From: JAVBRA01 sp031548435
GTDB taxonomy: Bacteria > Bacteroidota > Bacteroidia > Bacteroidales > Rikenellaceae
Assembly (NCBI GenBank): GCA_031548435.1
Contig: JAVBRA010000007.1
Coordinates: forward strand, 1 to 64,000
Reading direction: 5' to 3'
Length of the DNA: 64,000 nucleotides
The position numbers were made by a program, and so were the translations under genes. Under the pieces are notes generated by a model. That model had not been told where the DNA came from. It searched no databases and saw only the letters and a list, made by a program, of their open reading frames with translations. Below, one piece after another: positions 14,805 to 24,838 of this stretch; the first letter of the stretch is position 1, and every line of letters begins with the position of its first letter.

Positions 14805-17390
14805 TTATGGGATGTTTATCAACAACAATTCGAGCGAGGTCAGATCCTGCACCAACACCTGGCGCGGCTTGCTCCCCTCGCCTTTGCCCACCACCCCGGC
14901 ACGTTCGAGCTGATCCATGATGCGGCCGGCCCGGTTGTATCCGATCGAGAAGCGTCGCTGGATGGTCGAGGTCGACCCCTGCTGGCTGATGACCACGTGG
15001 CGGGCCACCTCGTCGAATAGCGGGTCGCGGTTGCTCAGGTCGGCGTCGCGGCCCAGCAGGGCGGTTTCGCCGTCGGGAACAAATTCGGGCAGCTCATACG
15101 CCTCGCCGTAGCCGCGCTGCTCGCCGATGAACTCGGCAATGCGTTCGATCTCGGGCGTGTCGATGAAGGCGCACTGCACGCGGGTCAGCTCGCCGCCGTT
15201 CGACACCAGCATATCGCCGCGGCCGATGAGCTGCTGCGCCCCCGACTGGTCGAGGATCACCTTCGAGTCGATCGAGTTGGTGACCTTGAAGGCGATGCGC
15301 GCCGGAAAGTTGGCTTTGATCAACCCCGTAATGATGTTGGTCGAGGGACGCTGCGTGGCAATCACCAGGTGGATGCCCACGGCACGGGCCAGCTGCGTCA
15401 GGCGGGCAATCGGCGTTTCGATCTCGCGCCCCGCCGTCATGATCATGTCGGCGAACTCGTCCACGATCAGCACGATGTAGGGCATGAACCGGTGGCCGTT
15501 CTCGGGATTGAGGTGGCGTTTGCGGAATTTTTCGTTGTATTCCTTGATGGTCTTGACCTTCGCCTTTTTCAGCAGGTCGTAGCGGCTGTCCATCTCGATG
15601 CACAGCGAGTTGAGCGTGGCGATCACCTTCTGCGTGTCGGTGATGATGGCCTCCTCTTCGGTGGGATACTTCGCTAAGAAGTGTTTTTCGAGCCGCGAGT
15701 AGAGCGACAACTCCACCTTTTTCGGGTCGATGAGCACGAATTTCAGCTCCGACGGGTGGCGCTTGAACAGCAGCGAGGCGATGATGGCGTTGAGCCCCAC
15801 CGACTTACCCTGTCCCGTAGCCCCGGCCACCAGCAGGTGGGGCATCCGGGCCAGGTCGAACATATAAATCTCGCCCTGGATGGTTTTGCCCAGCACAATG
15901 GGCAGGTCGAACTCGCTCTCCTGGAACTTCTGCGAGCGCACCACCGACAGCATCGACACCACCTGCTTATTCTTGTTCGGCACCTCGATGCCGATGGTGC
16001 CCTTGCCGGGCATGGGCGCAATGATGCGGATGCCTAACGCCGAGAGGCTCAGCGCAATGTCTTTCTCCAGGCTCTGGATTTTCGAAATGCGGATTCCGGG
16101 TGCCGGAACAATTTCGTACAGCGTCACCGTCGGGCCTATGGTAGCCTTGATCTTGTCGATGGTGATCGAGAAGTTCTCAAGCGTGCGAACAATGCGCGCC
16201 TCATTTTCGGCGATCTCCTCGGGGGTCACCACGGCGTTATTGACCGCGTGGTCGTCGAGCAGCGTCACCGGCGGCCGCTGGTACGACGACAGGTCGAGCG
16301 TCGGATCGTAAAACCCGTAATCGATCTGGTCTTCTTCGAGCAGTTCTTCCTCCACGCCGGTATCGACCTCCAGTTCCACGGCGCTCCCCGCGCCCACCGG
16401 ATTGCCCTCGGCGTCGAGCACGGCAAACGCCCCGCCGCCGGTGTACGGGGTTTGGTACTTAGGCTGAACCGGTTCGCGGAATCCGTCGCCGCCGCCGAGC
16501 GAGTGCACGCGGAAACGAGGGTCTTTCTCCGGTTCTTCGTCAACAACGAACGGAGGATCTTCCTCGAATTCGTCGCTGGAGTCGAGGTACTCCCTGGTAT
16601 CGAAGCGCACCTCTTCTTCAATGGCCTCCTCTTCCGGCTCTTCTTCCTCGTCCACATCGAACGGAGGCAGGTCGCCTCTCTCATAGAGGTCGTCGGCCGG
16701 CTCGGGTTCGTCTTTTTCCTGCTTCAGCGTCTGGATGTAGTCGCCCGCCTTTTGCGAAACGTACTCCCCGGCCTTCATTGCGTTGTCCACCACTCCGTGC
16801 CCGACCTTCTTAAGCAGCTTGATGGTATTGATATTGATGTAGATGGCAAACAGGATCACCAGCATCAGGATCACCAGTCCGGCCCCCAGTCCGCTGATTT
16901 TCGACCCCAGCCAGTCCGACATGTAGATGCCCTGCGCCCCGCCGATACCCGTGCCGTAAATGCCCCAGGCGCTGCCGAAGACATAGCCCGTTGCAAGCGA
17001 CCCCAACAGCATGGTGATCACCAGTATATGCACCGACTTGCGCAGTTTTGCCGGCCGCCAGTCGAGGATGCGCAGCCCCAGTATCATCAGGATCAACGGG
17101 AAGCAGATGCCGAAAAATCCGAAATTCTTCCCGACGATGAAGTCGGCGGCAATGGCCCCCAGCACATCGCCCTTGTTATGCACCCGTCCCTCGGGCCGCT
17201 CGCCGATGAACCGCCACTGGGCGATGTCCTGGTCGGCCGCCCACGAGAAATAGTACGACACGACCGACACCAGCAGAAAAACCCCCACAATCAACACGAA
17301 CAACCCCACGCCCCATTTGAGCATCGTGTAGTCTTTTTTGCCGGGAGCCTTTCTTCTGGCGGGGGATTTTTTCTTTGTCGGGACAGCCAT
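14805..17390 (-). CDS. ftsK: DNA translocase FtsK/SpoIIIE
   Basis: 861-residue septal DNA pump that moves chromosome ends to daughter cells. Four to five membrane helices lie in residues 20-210, followed by a Glu/Asp-rich linker (about 225-370). The RecA-like motor has Walker A GATGQGKS and Walker B IVLIVDEFADMI. The C-terminal gamma winged helix (GSTSTIQRRFSIGYNRAGRIMDQL) recognises KOPS-like sequences. The enzyme normally activates XerCD; a xerC-like gene lies at 62.3 kb. Tightly packed between murI and lolA. Confidence 0.96.
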   Translation of the reverse strand: MAVPTKKKSPARRKAPGKKDYTMLKWGVGLFVLIVGVFLLVSVVSYYFSWAADQDIAQWRFIGERPEGRVHNKGDVLGAIAADFIVGKNFGFFGICFPLILMILGLRILDWRPAKLRKSVHILVITMLLGSLATGYVFGSAWGIYGTGIGGAQGIYMSDWLGSKISGLGAGLVILMLVILFAIYININTIKLLKKVGHGVVDNAMKAGEYVSQKAGDYIQTLKQEKDEPEPADDLYERGDLPPFDVDEEEEPEEEAIEEEVRFDTREYLDSSDEFEEDPPFVVDEEPEKDPRFRVHSLGGGDGFREPVQPKYQTPYTGGGAFAVLDAEGNPVGAGSAVELEVDTGVEEELLEEDQIDYGFYDPTLDLSSYQRPPVTLLDDHAVNNAVVTPEEIAENEARIVRTLENFSITIDKIKATIGPTVTLYEIVPAPGIRISKIQSLEKDIALSLSALGIRIIAPMPGKGTIGIEVPNKNKQVVSMLSVVRSQKFQESEFDLPIVLGKTIQGEIYMFDLARMPHLLVAGATGQGKSVGLNAIIASLLFKRHPSELKFVLIDPKKVELSLYSRLEKHFLAKYPTEEEAIITDTQKVIATLNSLCIEMDSRYDLLKKAKVKTIKEYNEKFRKRHLNPENGHRFMPYIVLIVDEFADMIMTAGREIETPIARLTQLARAVGIHLVIATQRPSTNIITGLIKANFPARIAFKVTNSIDSKVILDQSGAQQLIGRGDMLVSNGGELTRVQCAFIDTPEIERIAEFIGEQRGYGEAYELPEFVPDGETALLGRDADLSNRDPLFDEVARHVVISQQGSTSTIQRRFSIGYNRAGRIMDQLERAGVVGKGEGSKPRQVLVQDLTSLELLLINIP

Positions 17391-17408
17391 TATTTTGTGT
17401 GTTCTCTT

Positions 17409-18215
17409 TTACCTGGTATACTCGCGAACGGCACCCGGGCCGATGAGCCGGGTTGCTTTTTCTTTCATCTTAAGGCGGTACTCCTCGTCGGCCGAGGTGT
17501 GGAACCGGTATTGCGGCACGTTGCTTTCCGGGGCCAGCAGGTTTTTCTCTGCAAGCAGCCGGCGCACCTGGCGCGCAACCGCCGGTGCCGGATCGACGAT
17601 CGCGATCCCTTTCGGCACGGTGATCCGCTCCATCGCTCCGGTCAAAAAAGGATAGTGCGTGCAGCCGAGCACGATGTGATCGACCCCGGCCTCGACCAGC
17701 GGCCCGATCACCTCTTCGACCTGACGGCGGGCCATCTCGCTGTGTTCCATATCCCGCTCGACAAGGTCGACAAACCCGTGACCTTCGGCCGTGATGATGC
17801 GCACCTTGTCGCCGAACGCTTCCCCGGCCCGGCGGAGGTGGTTGCCCTTGAGCGAGTTCTCGGTGGCCAGCACCCCGATCACCCCGGTCTTCGAGGCCAG
17901 GGCGGCCGGTTTGACGGCGGGCTCCATTCCCACGAACGTCATTTCGGGAAACGCGCCGCGCAGGGTTTCAATGGCTACCGCCGTGGCCGTGTTGCATGCC
18001 ACCACAATCATTTTGGCCCCCTGCCCGATCAAAAATGCGGCGATGTCGCGCGTTATCCGCCGCAACTCCTCCTCGCTCTTGTGTCCGTAGGGGCAATTTT
18101 TCCCGTCGCCGTAATAAATGACGCTTTCATGCGGCAGCAACGCCACGATCTCTTTCCAGACCGACAGCCCGCCGAGCCCCGAATCGAAAACGGCTATGGG
18201 AGAAAATTGATCCAC
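17409..18215 (-). CDS. murI: Glutamate racemase
   Basis: 268-residue cofactor-independent racemase that supplies D-glutamate for peptidoglycan. Two catalytic cysteines are present in VVACNTATA and LGCTHYPFL. The N terminus has FDSGLGGLSV and the conserved YGDGKNCPYG. It starts 14 bases after purL stops and is followed by ftsK, so it is likely expressed from the purL promoter. Confidence 0.96.
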   Translation of the reverse strand: MDQFSPIAVFDSGLGGLSVWKEIVALLPHESVIYYGDGKNCPYGHKSEEELRRITRDIAAFLIGQGAKMIVVACNTATAVAIETLRGAFPEMTFVGMEPAVKPAALASKTGVIGVLATENSLKGNHLRRAGEAFGDKVRIITAEGHGFVDLVERDMEHSEMARRQVEEVIGPLVEAGVDHIVLGCTHYPFLTGAMERITVPKGIAIVDPAPAVARQVRRLLAEKNLLAPESNVPQYRFHTSADEEYRLKMKEKATRLIGPGAVREYTR

Positions 18216-18229
18216 GGTCGCCGGGCGGT

Positions 18230-21200
18230 TTATTTCTTATGGCTCTCGATCCACCGGCGCGCATTGACGAACGCCTCGATCCACGGCGACACTTCGTCCC
18301 CGGCGCGATCCTCGGGATAATAAGCCCAGTTCCACGGACGGATGGCGCGTTCCAGGTGCGGCATCATGGCCAGATGGCGGCCGTCCTCCGAGCAGATTGC
18401 CGCCGCATTGTAGGCGCTGCCGTTGGGATTGGCGGGATATTCGCCGTAAAGGTACTTCATCGGGATCGAATACTTCTCCTCCGGATAGGGCAGATGGAAC
18501 TTCCCTTCGCCATGGGCGATCCAGATGCCGAGCGTACTGCCCGAAAGCGAGCCGAGCATCACCGAGCGGTTTTTTTCGATGGTCACTCCCACGAAGTTCG
18601 ATTCGAATTTGCGCGTGTCGTTGTGCAACATTTTCGGTTTATCGGTATGCGCGGGGGTTATCAGGCCCAACTCCACCAGCAACTGGCAGCCGTTGCACAC
18701 CCCAAGCGAAAGGGTGTCGGGCCGGGCGAAGAAATCGTCCAGCGCCTTCTTGGCCTTGGGGTTGTAAATGAACGCCCCGGCCCAGCCCTTGGCCGAGTCG
18801 AGCACGTCCGAGTTCGAGAAGCCGCCCACGAACACGATCAGGTTCACGTCCGTCAGGTTTTCGCGGCCGGTGATCAGGTCGGTCATGTGGATGTCCTTCA
18901 CATCCATGCCGGCCAGGTGCATCATCCACGCCATTTCGCGGTCGCCGTTCGACCCTTTCTCGCGGATGATGGCCGCCTTCACGCCGCTCCTGGTCTTGCG
19001 CCGCGGATCGATGCCCCATTGCGACAGCTTGCCGGTGAACGAGGCCGGGAATTTGTATTTGAGCTCCTGTACCTTATAATTGGTGTAACGTTCCAGCGCC
19101 TTGTCGGCCCCGCTCTGCTTGCGGTCGAGCAGGTACGAGGTGCGGAACCACTTGTCGCGCAGGGCGTTGATGTCGAACGTTTCTTCTTTGCCGCCGAGCG
19201 ACACGGTGAAACTGCGGGCGAAATTCACTTTTCCGACCGTCACGGCCTCAACGCCCTGCACCGCCAGAACATTGCATACCGCCGCTCCGTCAGCCACCTG
19301 CAACACCACGGCCGGCTTCTCGCTGAACAGGGCCTTTATGATATCTTTCTCATTCAGCCCGTCGAGGGTTATTTCCATCCCCGAGGCATTGTCCGCAAAC
19401 GTCATTTCAAGCAACGCGGCAATCAGCCCGCCACCCGACACATCGTGCCCGGCCAGCACCTTGCCGCTCTCAATGAGCGACTGCACGGCGTTGAACGCCT
19501 TTTTGAAATAGGCCGCATCGGCCACCGCCGGCACGTCGCTGCCCACGGCGTTGAGTATCTGCATGAAGGCGCTTCCGCCCAAGGCAAAGCCCGAGCGCGA
19601 GAAGTCGATGTAAACGATATCGCCGGCGGTGTGTTTGAGCGCGGGCGACACCACTTTTTTCACATCGGTCACTTCGCCTGCCGAAGTGATGATGACCGTT
19701 CCGGGCGAGTAGACCACTTTGCCGTCGCCGTATTTCTGGGTCATCGACAGCGAGTCTTTGCCCGTGGGGATGTTGATGCCCAGCGCGATCGAGAAATCGC
19801 TGGCCGCTTCGACCGCGTTGTAAAGGCGCGCGTCTTCGCCGGCATTTTTGCAGGGCCACATCCAGTTGGCGCTGAGGGAAACGCCGTCCAGACCGCCCTC
19901 GACGGGAGCGAACACGATGTTGGTCAGCGACTCGGCGATGGCCAGCACCGACCCTTTCGCCGGATCGGCCAGCGCGGCCGCCGGAGCGTGCCCCAGGGCG
20001 GTGGCGATGCCGCGGCCGCCATGGTAATCGAGCGCCACCACGCCGCAGTCGTTCAGCGGCACCTGGATACTGCCGGCGCACTGTTGTTTGGCGATGCGTC
20101 CGGTCACCGAACGGTCGACCTTGTTGGTGAGCCAGTCTTTGCAGGCCACCCCTTCGAGCTGGAGCACCGTTTCGATGTACTCGTTTATTTTCGACGCGTC
20201 GTATGCCGCTTCCTTATAGGTTTCGCCGACCGTGCTGTCGGTCAGCACGGTTTTGGGGGTGTTGCCGAACATGTCGTCCAGTTGCAGGTCGATGGGTTTT
20301 TCGCCGTTCTTGTTGTTGACGAACGTGAACCGCATGTCGCCCGTGGTCTCGCCGATCACGTACATCGGGGCGCGTTCGCGTTCAGAGATGCGGCGCAGTT
20401 TCTCGATGTTCTCCTGTTTGATCACCAGCCCCATGCGTTCCTGCGACTCGTTGCCCACAATCTCTTTGGCCGAAAGCGTGGGGTCGCCCACGGGCAGCCG
20501 GTCGATGTCGATGCGCCCGCCGGTAGCCTCCACCAGTTCCGAAAGGCAGTTGAGATGCCCGCCCGCACCGTGGTCGTGGATCGACACGATGGGGTTGTCG
20601 TTCTCTTCGGCCAGCGCGCGGATGGCGTTGTAGGCGCGTTTCTGCATCTCGGGGTTCGAGCGCTGAATGGCGTTCAGCTCGATGGCGTTGGCGTATTCGC
20701 CCGTGGCCACCGACGAAACGGCCCCGCCGCCCATGCCGATGCGGTAGTTGTCGCCGCCCAGCAGCACCACTTTCTCGCCCGTGGCCGGTTCGTCCTTGAG
20801 GCTGTCGATTTTTTTGCCGTAGCCCACCCCTCCGGCAAGCATGATCACCTTGTCGAACCCGAACGCTTTGCCGTTCTCGGTGTGCTCGAACGTCTGCAAG
20901 CTGCCGCAGATGAGCGGCTGGCCGAACTTGTTGCCGAAGTCCGACGCGCCGTTCGAGGCTTTGATCAGGATCTCTTCCGGGGTCTGGTAGAGCCATTTGC
21001 GTTCGGCAATCGGTTTCTCCCAGCTGCGTCCCTCATCCAAACGCGGATACGAGGTCATGTAGATGGCTGTTCCGGCCACGGGGAAGGCACCCTTGCCCCC
21101 GGCGATGCGGTCGCGGATCTCGCCGCCGGTGCCGGTGGCCGCGCCGTTGAACGGCTCGACCGTGGTAGGGAAGTTATGCGTTTCGGACTTGATCGAGATC

Positions 21201-21919
21201 ACCGATTCGAAATCGGACGTTTCGAAGAAATCGGCTTTGTCGTGCGTGGCGGGGGCGAACTGCTCCACCACCGGCCCCTGCAAAAAGGCGCAGTTGTCTT
21301 TGTATGCCGACACCACCCTTCCCGGATGGGCCTTGGTCGTTTTTTTGATGAGCCCGAACAGGGTGCTCTCTTTTTCCTGCCCGTCGATCACGAACCGGCC
21401 GTTGAATATCTTGTGGCGGCAATGTTCGGAATTGACCTGCGAGAAGCCGAACACCTCCGAGTCGGTGAGGCGGCGGCCGATCTTTCGGGCAACGCTTTCG
21501 AGGTAGCCGATTTCGTCGTCGTTCAGGGCAAGACCCTCCTGCATATTGTACGCGCGGACGTCGTCGATGTACCGGATCGGATCGGGCTGCCTGCTGACCT
21601 CGAAAATATCCTGCCCCAGGCCGTTATAAAGGCGGTACAGCATATGGTCGTAGACCGTATCGGCGGCAGCGGGCGTAAACTCCTCGATGCGCACCATGCC
21701 GGCGACGCCCATGTTCTGGGTGATTTCCACGGCGTTGGTGCTCCACGGGGTGATCATCTCGCGCCGAGGCCCCACGTAGTAGCCATCGAGCCTCTCCTGC
21801 CCGATTTGTTCGGCATTGCCGAAAAGCCATTTGAGTTTGCCGATGTCGTCGGTTGAAAGAGCCCCGCCGGCCTGTGCGGCGTATATGGTCGAATCCGGTT
21901 TCCTGAAAAAGATGATCAT
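18230..21919 (-). CDS. purL: Phosphoribosylformylglycinamidine synthase, single-chain
   Basis: 1229-residue large form of FGAM synthase, step four of purine synthesis, using glutamine and ATP. It combines the PurS-like N-terminal region, two ATP-binding synthetase halves, and a C-terminal glutaminase domain. The glutaminase domain has its nucleophile Cys in GVCNGCQLLVELG and a His-Glu partner in AHGEGKFHLPYPEEKY. The start at MIIFFRKPDS is preferred: the predicted transcript begins only about 25 bases upstream, excluding the longer frame. First gene of a purL-murI-ftsK-lolA run. Confidence 0.96.
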   Translation of the reverse strand: MIIFFRKPDSTIYAAQAGGALSTDDIGKLKWLFGNAEQIGQERLDGYYVGPRREMITPWSTNAVEITQNMGVAGMVRIEEFTPAAADTVYDHMLYRLYNGLGQDIFEVSRQPDPIRYIDDVRAYNMQEGLALNDDEIGYLESVARKIGRRLTDSEVFGFSQVNSEHCRHKIFNGRFVIDGQEKESTLFGLIKKTTKAHPGRVVSAYKDNCAFLQGPVVEQFAPATHDKADFFETSDFESVISIKSETHNFPTTVEPFNGAATGTGGEIRDRIAGGKGAFPVAGTAIYMTSYPRLDEGRSWEKPIAERKWLYQTPEEILIKASNGASDFGNKFGQPLICGSLQTFEHTENGKAFGFDKVIMLAGGVGYGKKIDSLKDEPATGEKVVLLGGDNYRIGMGGGAVSSVATGEYANAIELNAIQRSNPEMQKRAYNAIRALAEENDNPIVSIHDHGAGGHLNCLSELVEATGGRIDIDRLPVGDPTLSAKEIVGNESQERMGLVIKQENIEKLRRISERERAPMYVIGETTGDMRFTFVNNKNGEKPIDLQLDDMFGNTPKTVLTDSTVGETYKEAAYDASKINEYIETVLQLEGVACKDWLTNKVDRSVTGRIAKQQCAGSIQVPLNDCGVVALDYHGGRGIATALGHAPAAALADPAKGSVLAIAESLTNIVFAPVEGGLDGVSLSANWMWPCKNAGEDARLYNAVEAASDFSIALGINIPTGKDSLSMTQKYGDGKVVYSPGTVIITSAGEVTDVKKVVSPALKHTAGDIVYIDFSRSGFALGGSAFMQILNAVGSDVPAVADAAYFKKAFNAVQSLIESGKVLAGHDVSGGGLIAALLEMTFADNASGMEITLDGLNEKDIIKALFSEKPAVVLQVADGAAVCNVLAVQGVEAVTVGKVNFARSFTVSLGGKEETFDINALRDKWFRTSYLLDRKQSGADKALERYTNYKVQELKYKFPASFTGKLSQWGIDPRRKTRSGVKAAIIREKGSNGDREMAWMMHLAGMDVKDIHMTDLITGRENLTDVNLIVFVGGFSNSDVLDSAKGWAGAFIYNPKAKKALDDFFARPDTLSLGVCNGCQLLVELGLITPAHTDKPKMLHNDTRKFESNFVGVTIEKNRSVMLGSLSGSTLGIWIAHGEGKFHLPYPEEKYSIPMKYLYGEYPANPNGSAYNAAAICSEDGRHLAMMPHLERAIRPWNWAYYPEDRAGDEVSPWIEAFVNARRWIESHKK

Positions 21920-21948
21920 TCCGCTATATGGGTTTAAATATACTGACG

Positions 21949-21956
21949 CAAAGGTA
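21949..21956 (-). promoter_or_regulatory. Promoter -7 element of the purL operon
   Basis: TACCTTTG on the minus strand fits TAnnTTTG, with a T-rich -33 region upstream. It gives a leader of about 25 bases before the purL ATG at 21919. Confidence 0.65.
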
Positions 21957-22125
21957 CCTATTATAAAGTGAAAAACGAAAAATGGACGGATTAATCTGCC
22001 TTCTTTCGCAATGCTCAGGATGACAACCATCTATCAAGGAATTTTCATTCCACTTCTTCCTTGATAAAAAAGTATAAAAAAATCAAGGCAGAGCCACAGG
22101 CTCGTTTGTTGGCAATAACGACGGA

Positions 22126-22380
22126 TTTCTTAATCATATTGGAGAGCGTGTGCCCGATGAGCACGGCCGGGCGCTCAGATTCCGGGCCATATGAAATTCC
22201 GCGGCCCGCAGGGGAAGGTTACCGGTCAGTTGCGCACCCACCGGGTGTTTTTGAGCAACAACCTTTTTTCGCTCACAAACATTCCTGAGTGTGGTGTGGT
22301 TCCCGATAACAAACCAGGCTGTGCCTCCTTTTTGGGCAATGACAAAAAGGATGGCCGCGCCGGCAGTCAATATTAATCCA
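22126..22380 (+). repeat. Left arm of a long imperfect inverted repeat
   Basis: This 255-base segment matches the reverse complement of 24437-24796, with a roughly 100-base insertion in the right arm. Conserved blocks include a GGAGAGCG...CCCGATGAGC start, CCATATGAAATTCCGCGGC, the stretch TCGCTCACAAACATT followed by GAGTGTGGTGTGG, and TTTTTGGGCAATGACAAAAA. No protein frame is conserved between the arms. A shorter related fragment with GAGCCACAGGCTC lies just outside (about 22084-22110), and a CCTTGAT/ATCAAGG hairpin lies near 22058-22087. Together with the purL promoter these account for the gap 21920-22446. Confidence 0.85.
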
Positions 22381-22421
22381 TCGTTTCAAACAAAAAAACA
22401 CCCATATTCCCTCTCGGCGAT

Positions 22422-22429
22422 TATCTTTG
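22422..22429 (+). promoter_or_regulatory. Promoter -7 element of the LTA-synthase-like gene
   Basis: TATCTTTG fits TAnnTTTG and lies 17 bases before the ATG at 22447, inside the inverted repeat arms. Confidence 0.6.
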
Positions 22430-22446
22430 CAGAACATTTCGGAACA

Positions 22447-24384
22447 ATGAACAAACTTTTCAGGAACGACCTCACCACCCTGCTGTGGCGGTTGCTGCCG
22501 CTGTACGCGGTGTTGATGATCTGCCGCATCGTCTTCTACTATTATAACGCGTCGCTGCTGGGAGGCATCGGCGCGGACGAGGTGTGGATGCTGCTGAAAG
22601 GGTCGCTCGTGTTCGACACCATTTCGGTGCTGTACCTCAACTCGCTGTTCATCGCGCTGTCGATCGTGCCGTTGCGCGTCCGCGGACACCGGCTCTACCA
22701 ACGGGCGCTGTTCTGGATCTACATGATCACCAACTCGGCGGGAATCGTCGTGCTGAACCTGGCCGATTCGGTTTACTTCCATTTCGCCCGCAAACGCCTC
22801 ACGGCCGAGGAGATGCATTTCGCCGGCAACGACAACAATTCGGCCATCATTCTCCGCAGCATGGCCGACAACTGGTACCTGGTGCCGATTGCCGCCGGAC
22901 TGATCGCGGCGCTGTGGTTCGCCTATAAGAAAATCAAATACCGCCCCACCGACATCCGCAACCCGTGGGCCTACTATCCGGTGAATCTGGCCGTAGCCTG
23001 TTTCTGCGCGGCCATGTTCATCGGGGGCGTGCGCGGCGGTTTTTCGCACGGCATCCGCCCCTACACGCTAAGCAACGCCGCCCATTACGCCAAAAGCCCG
23101 CAGAAGGCGTCGATGGTGCTGAGCAACCCGTTCTGCGTGCTGCGCACCTCGGGGATCAGCGAGATCGAGGTGCCGCACTATTTCGACGACGAAACGCTGG
23201 GCGCCCTCTTCACCCCCCGCCACAACAACTACCACGACCGGGGACTCGACAAAAAGAACGTCGTGCTGTTCATCATGGAGAGCTTCAGCAAGGAGCATTC
23301 GGGCTACCTCAACCCCGACATCTATCCCGACGGCCAGGGGTTCACGCCCTTCCTCGACTCGCTGATGCAGGAGGGATTCACGTTCCCCAACGCCTTCGCC
23401 AACGGCACGAAGTCGATCGACGCCCTGCCTTCGATTTTCACGTCGATCCCCTCGTACAAAACCCCGTTCGCCCTGCTGCCCAATTCGTTGGGCGAGATGC
23501 GCGGACTGCCCCGCCTGCTGGCCGACGAAGGCTACCAAACGTCGTTCTTCAGCGGGGCGCAGAAAAACTCGATGGGCTTCGAAGCCTACGGGCGTCTGGC
23601 CGGGATCGAAAAATTCTACTCGCGTGAGGATTTCGAGAAAGCGAAGGGCAGCGGCAAAGAGCTGATCGAACCCTACTGGGGCGTGTTCGACATGCCGTTC
23701 TACGGGTATATGGGCGAGGTGCTGAGCCGCGAGCGGCAGCCGTTTTTCGCTTCGGTGTTCAACCTGACCTCGCACCATCCGTTCGTCGTGCCGCCCGGGT
23801 ATGAAGGGAAATTGCCGCAGGGGCACACCAAAATCCACAAATGCGTGGCCTACACCGACCTGTCGATCCGCAAACTGTTCGATCAAATAAAATCCGAGCC
23901 GTGGTTCGGCAACACCATTTTCGTATTCGTGGCCGACCACGTGTCGTCCGAGGTGTATGCCGAGAAGACGCGCACGCCCAAAGGCAACTCGGCCATCATG
24001 ATGTTCATCTACACGCCCGACGGATCGGTCAGGGGGTCGGACGCGTCCACCACGCAACAGCTGGACGTGATGCCCACCCTGTTGGGGCTGCTCGGTTACA
24101 ACAAGCCCTATTTCGCTTTCGGGCGCGACGTGTTCGGCGAGCCGTGGCGCATGCCCATGGCCACCAATTACTACAACCAGCTCTACCAGTGCATCACCGA
24201 CCCGGTGACCATCTATTTCGACGGATCGAAGACGATCGACGCTTTTTCGTCCGACGACATTTTGCAGAAAAACAACATCGCCGACCCCTCCGACCAACGG
24301 CAGGCCGAAGCGGAACAAACCCTCAAGGGCCTGTTGCAGAGCTATTACACGCATGTGAAGAATAAAGACTACCTTGCCCGATGA
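22447..24384 (+). CDS. Membrane-anchored LTA-synthase-like sulfatase-fold transferase
   Basis: 645-residue inner-membrane protein of the alkaline-phosphatase superfamily. About five helices occupy residues 1-210, then a large periplasmic catalytic domain follows. It has metal ligands in NVVLFIMESFSKEH, the nucleophile region NGTKSIDALPSIFTSIPSY (Thr in GTKS), and VADHVSSEV. Relatives transfer phosphoglycerol or phosphoethanolamine from phospholipids to glycans or lipid A, so this could decorate a surface polymer. The start at MNKLF is chosen over a longer frame running into the repeat. The gene and its promoter sit exactly between long inverted repeats. Confidence 0.88.
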   Translation: MNKLFRNDLTTLLWRLLPLYAVLMICRIVFYYYNASLLGGIGADEVWMLLKGSLVFDTISVLYLNSLFIALSIVPLRVRGHRLYQRALFWIYMITNSAGIVVLNLADSVYFHFARKRLTAEEMHFAGNDNNSAIILRSMADNWYLVPIAAGLIAALWFAYKKIKYRPTDIRNPWAYYPVNLAVACFCAAMFIGGVRGGFSHGIRPYTLSNAAHYAKSPQKASMVLSNPFCVLRTSGISEIEVPHYFDDETLGALFTPRHNNYHDRGLDKKNVVLFIMESFSKEHSGYLNPDIYPDGQGFTPFLDSLMQEGFTFPNAFANGTKSIDALPSIFTSIPSYKTPFALLPNSLGEMRGLPRLLADEGYQTSFFSGAQKNSMGFEAYGRLAGIEKFYSREDFEKAKGSGKELIEPYWGVFDMPFYGYMGEVLSRERQPFFASVFNLTSHHPFVVPPGYEGKLPQGHTKIHKCVAYTDLSIRKLFDQIKSEPWFGNTIFVFVADHVSSEVYAEKTRTPKGNSAIMMFIYTPDGSVRGSDASTTQQLDVMPTLLGLLGYNKPYFAFGRDVFGEPWRMPMATNYYNQLYQCITDPVTIYFDGSKTIDAFSSDDILQKNNIADPSDQRQAEAEQTLKGLLQSYYTHVKNKDYLAR

Positions 24385-24436
24385 AATTTCCGGGGAAATT
24401 TCTGATGAACGTCTCCAAACGGCGATGAAAAATCCA

Positions 24437-24796
24437 TGGATTCATTTCGCCTGCCGACGGGGCCATCCTTTTTGTCATTGCCCAAAAAGGATGCAAAAAG
24501 GCTACGGGAGCCACAGGCTCACTTGTTATCGGGAACCACACCACACTCAGAAATGTTTGTGAGCGAAAAAAAACACCCGATGGGTGCGCTGAAAGTTCCC
24601 GGTCAGTTGCTAAAACGCCGGACTCCTCCTTTTTAGCCGCTTCACTTCGTTGCGCGTCTAACGGTCGTCAAACAACGCGGCGTTTCTTCACGCACCCGTC
24701 CGGAAATCTTCCCCTGCGGGCCGCGGAATTTCATATGGCCCGGGATTGAGCGCTCGGCCGCGCTCATCGGGCATACGCTCTCCAACGTGATTAGAA
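24437..24796 (-). repeat. Right arm of the long inverted repeat
   Basis: Inverted partner of 22126-22380. It carries an extra block of roughly 100 bases (about 24610-24705), which contains an Ala-codon-like run but no ORF of note. It fills most of the 454-base gap between the LTA-synthase-like gene and the nucleoside phosphorylase gene; no promoter of the usual type is evident in the gap. Confidence 0.85.
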
Positions 24797-24838
24797 AAAA
24801 TGACCCATTAAAACCGACAAGGCATTAAACCCAAAACC

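Noticed and set aside
22447..24384. Classical arylsulfatase
   Set aside because: The catalytic segment NGTKSIDALPS has Thr and no C/S-x-P-x-R sulfatase motif; membrane helices plus fold fit the LTA-synthase-like group.
22126..24796. Insertion sequence or composite transposon
   Set aside because: Inverted arms are long but imperfect, carry no transposase frame, and no target-site duplication could be identified.
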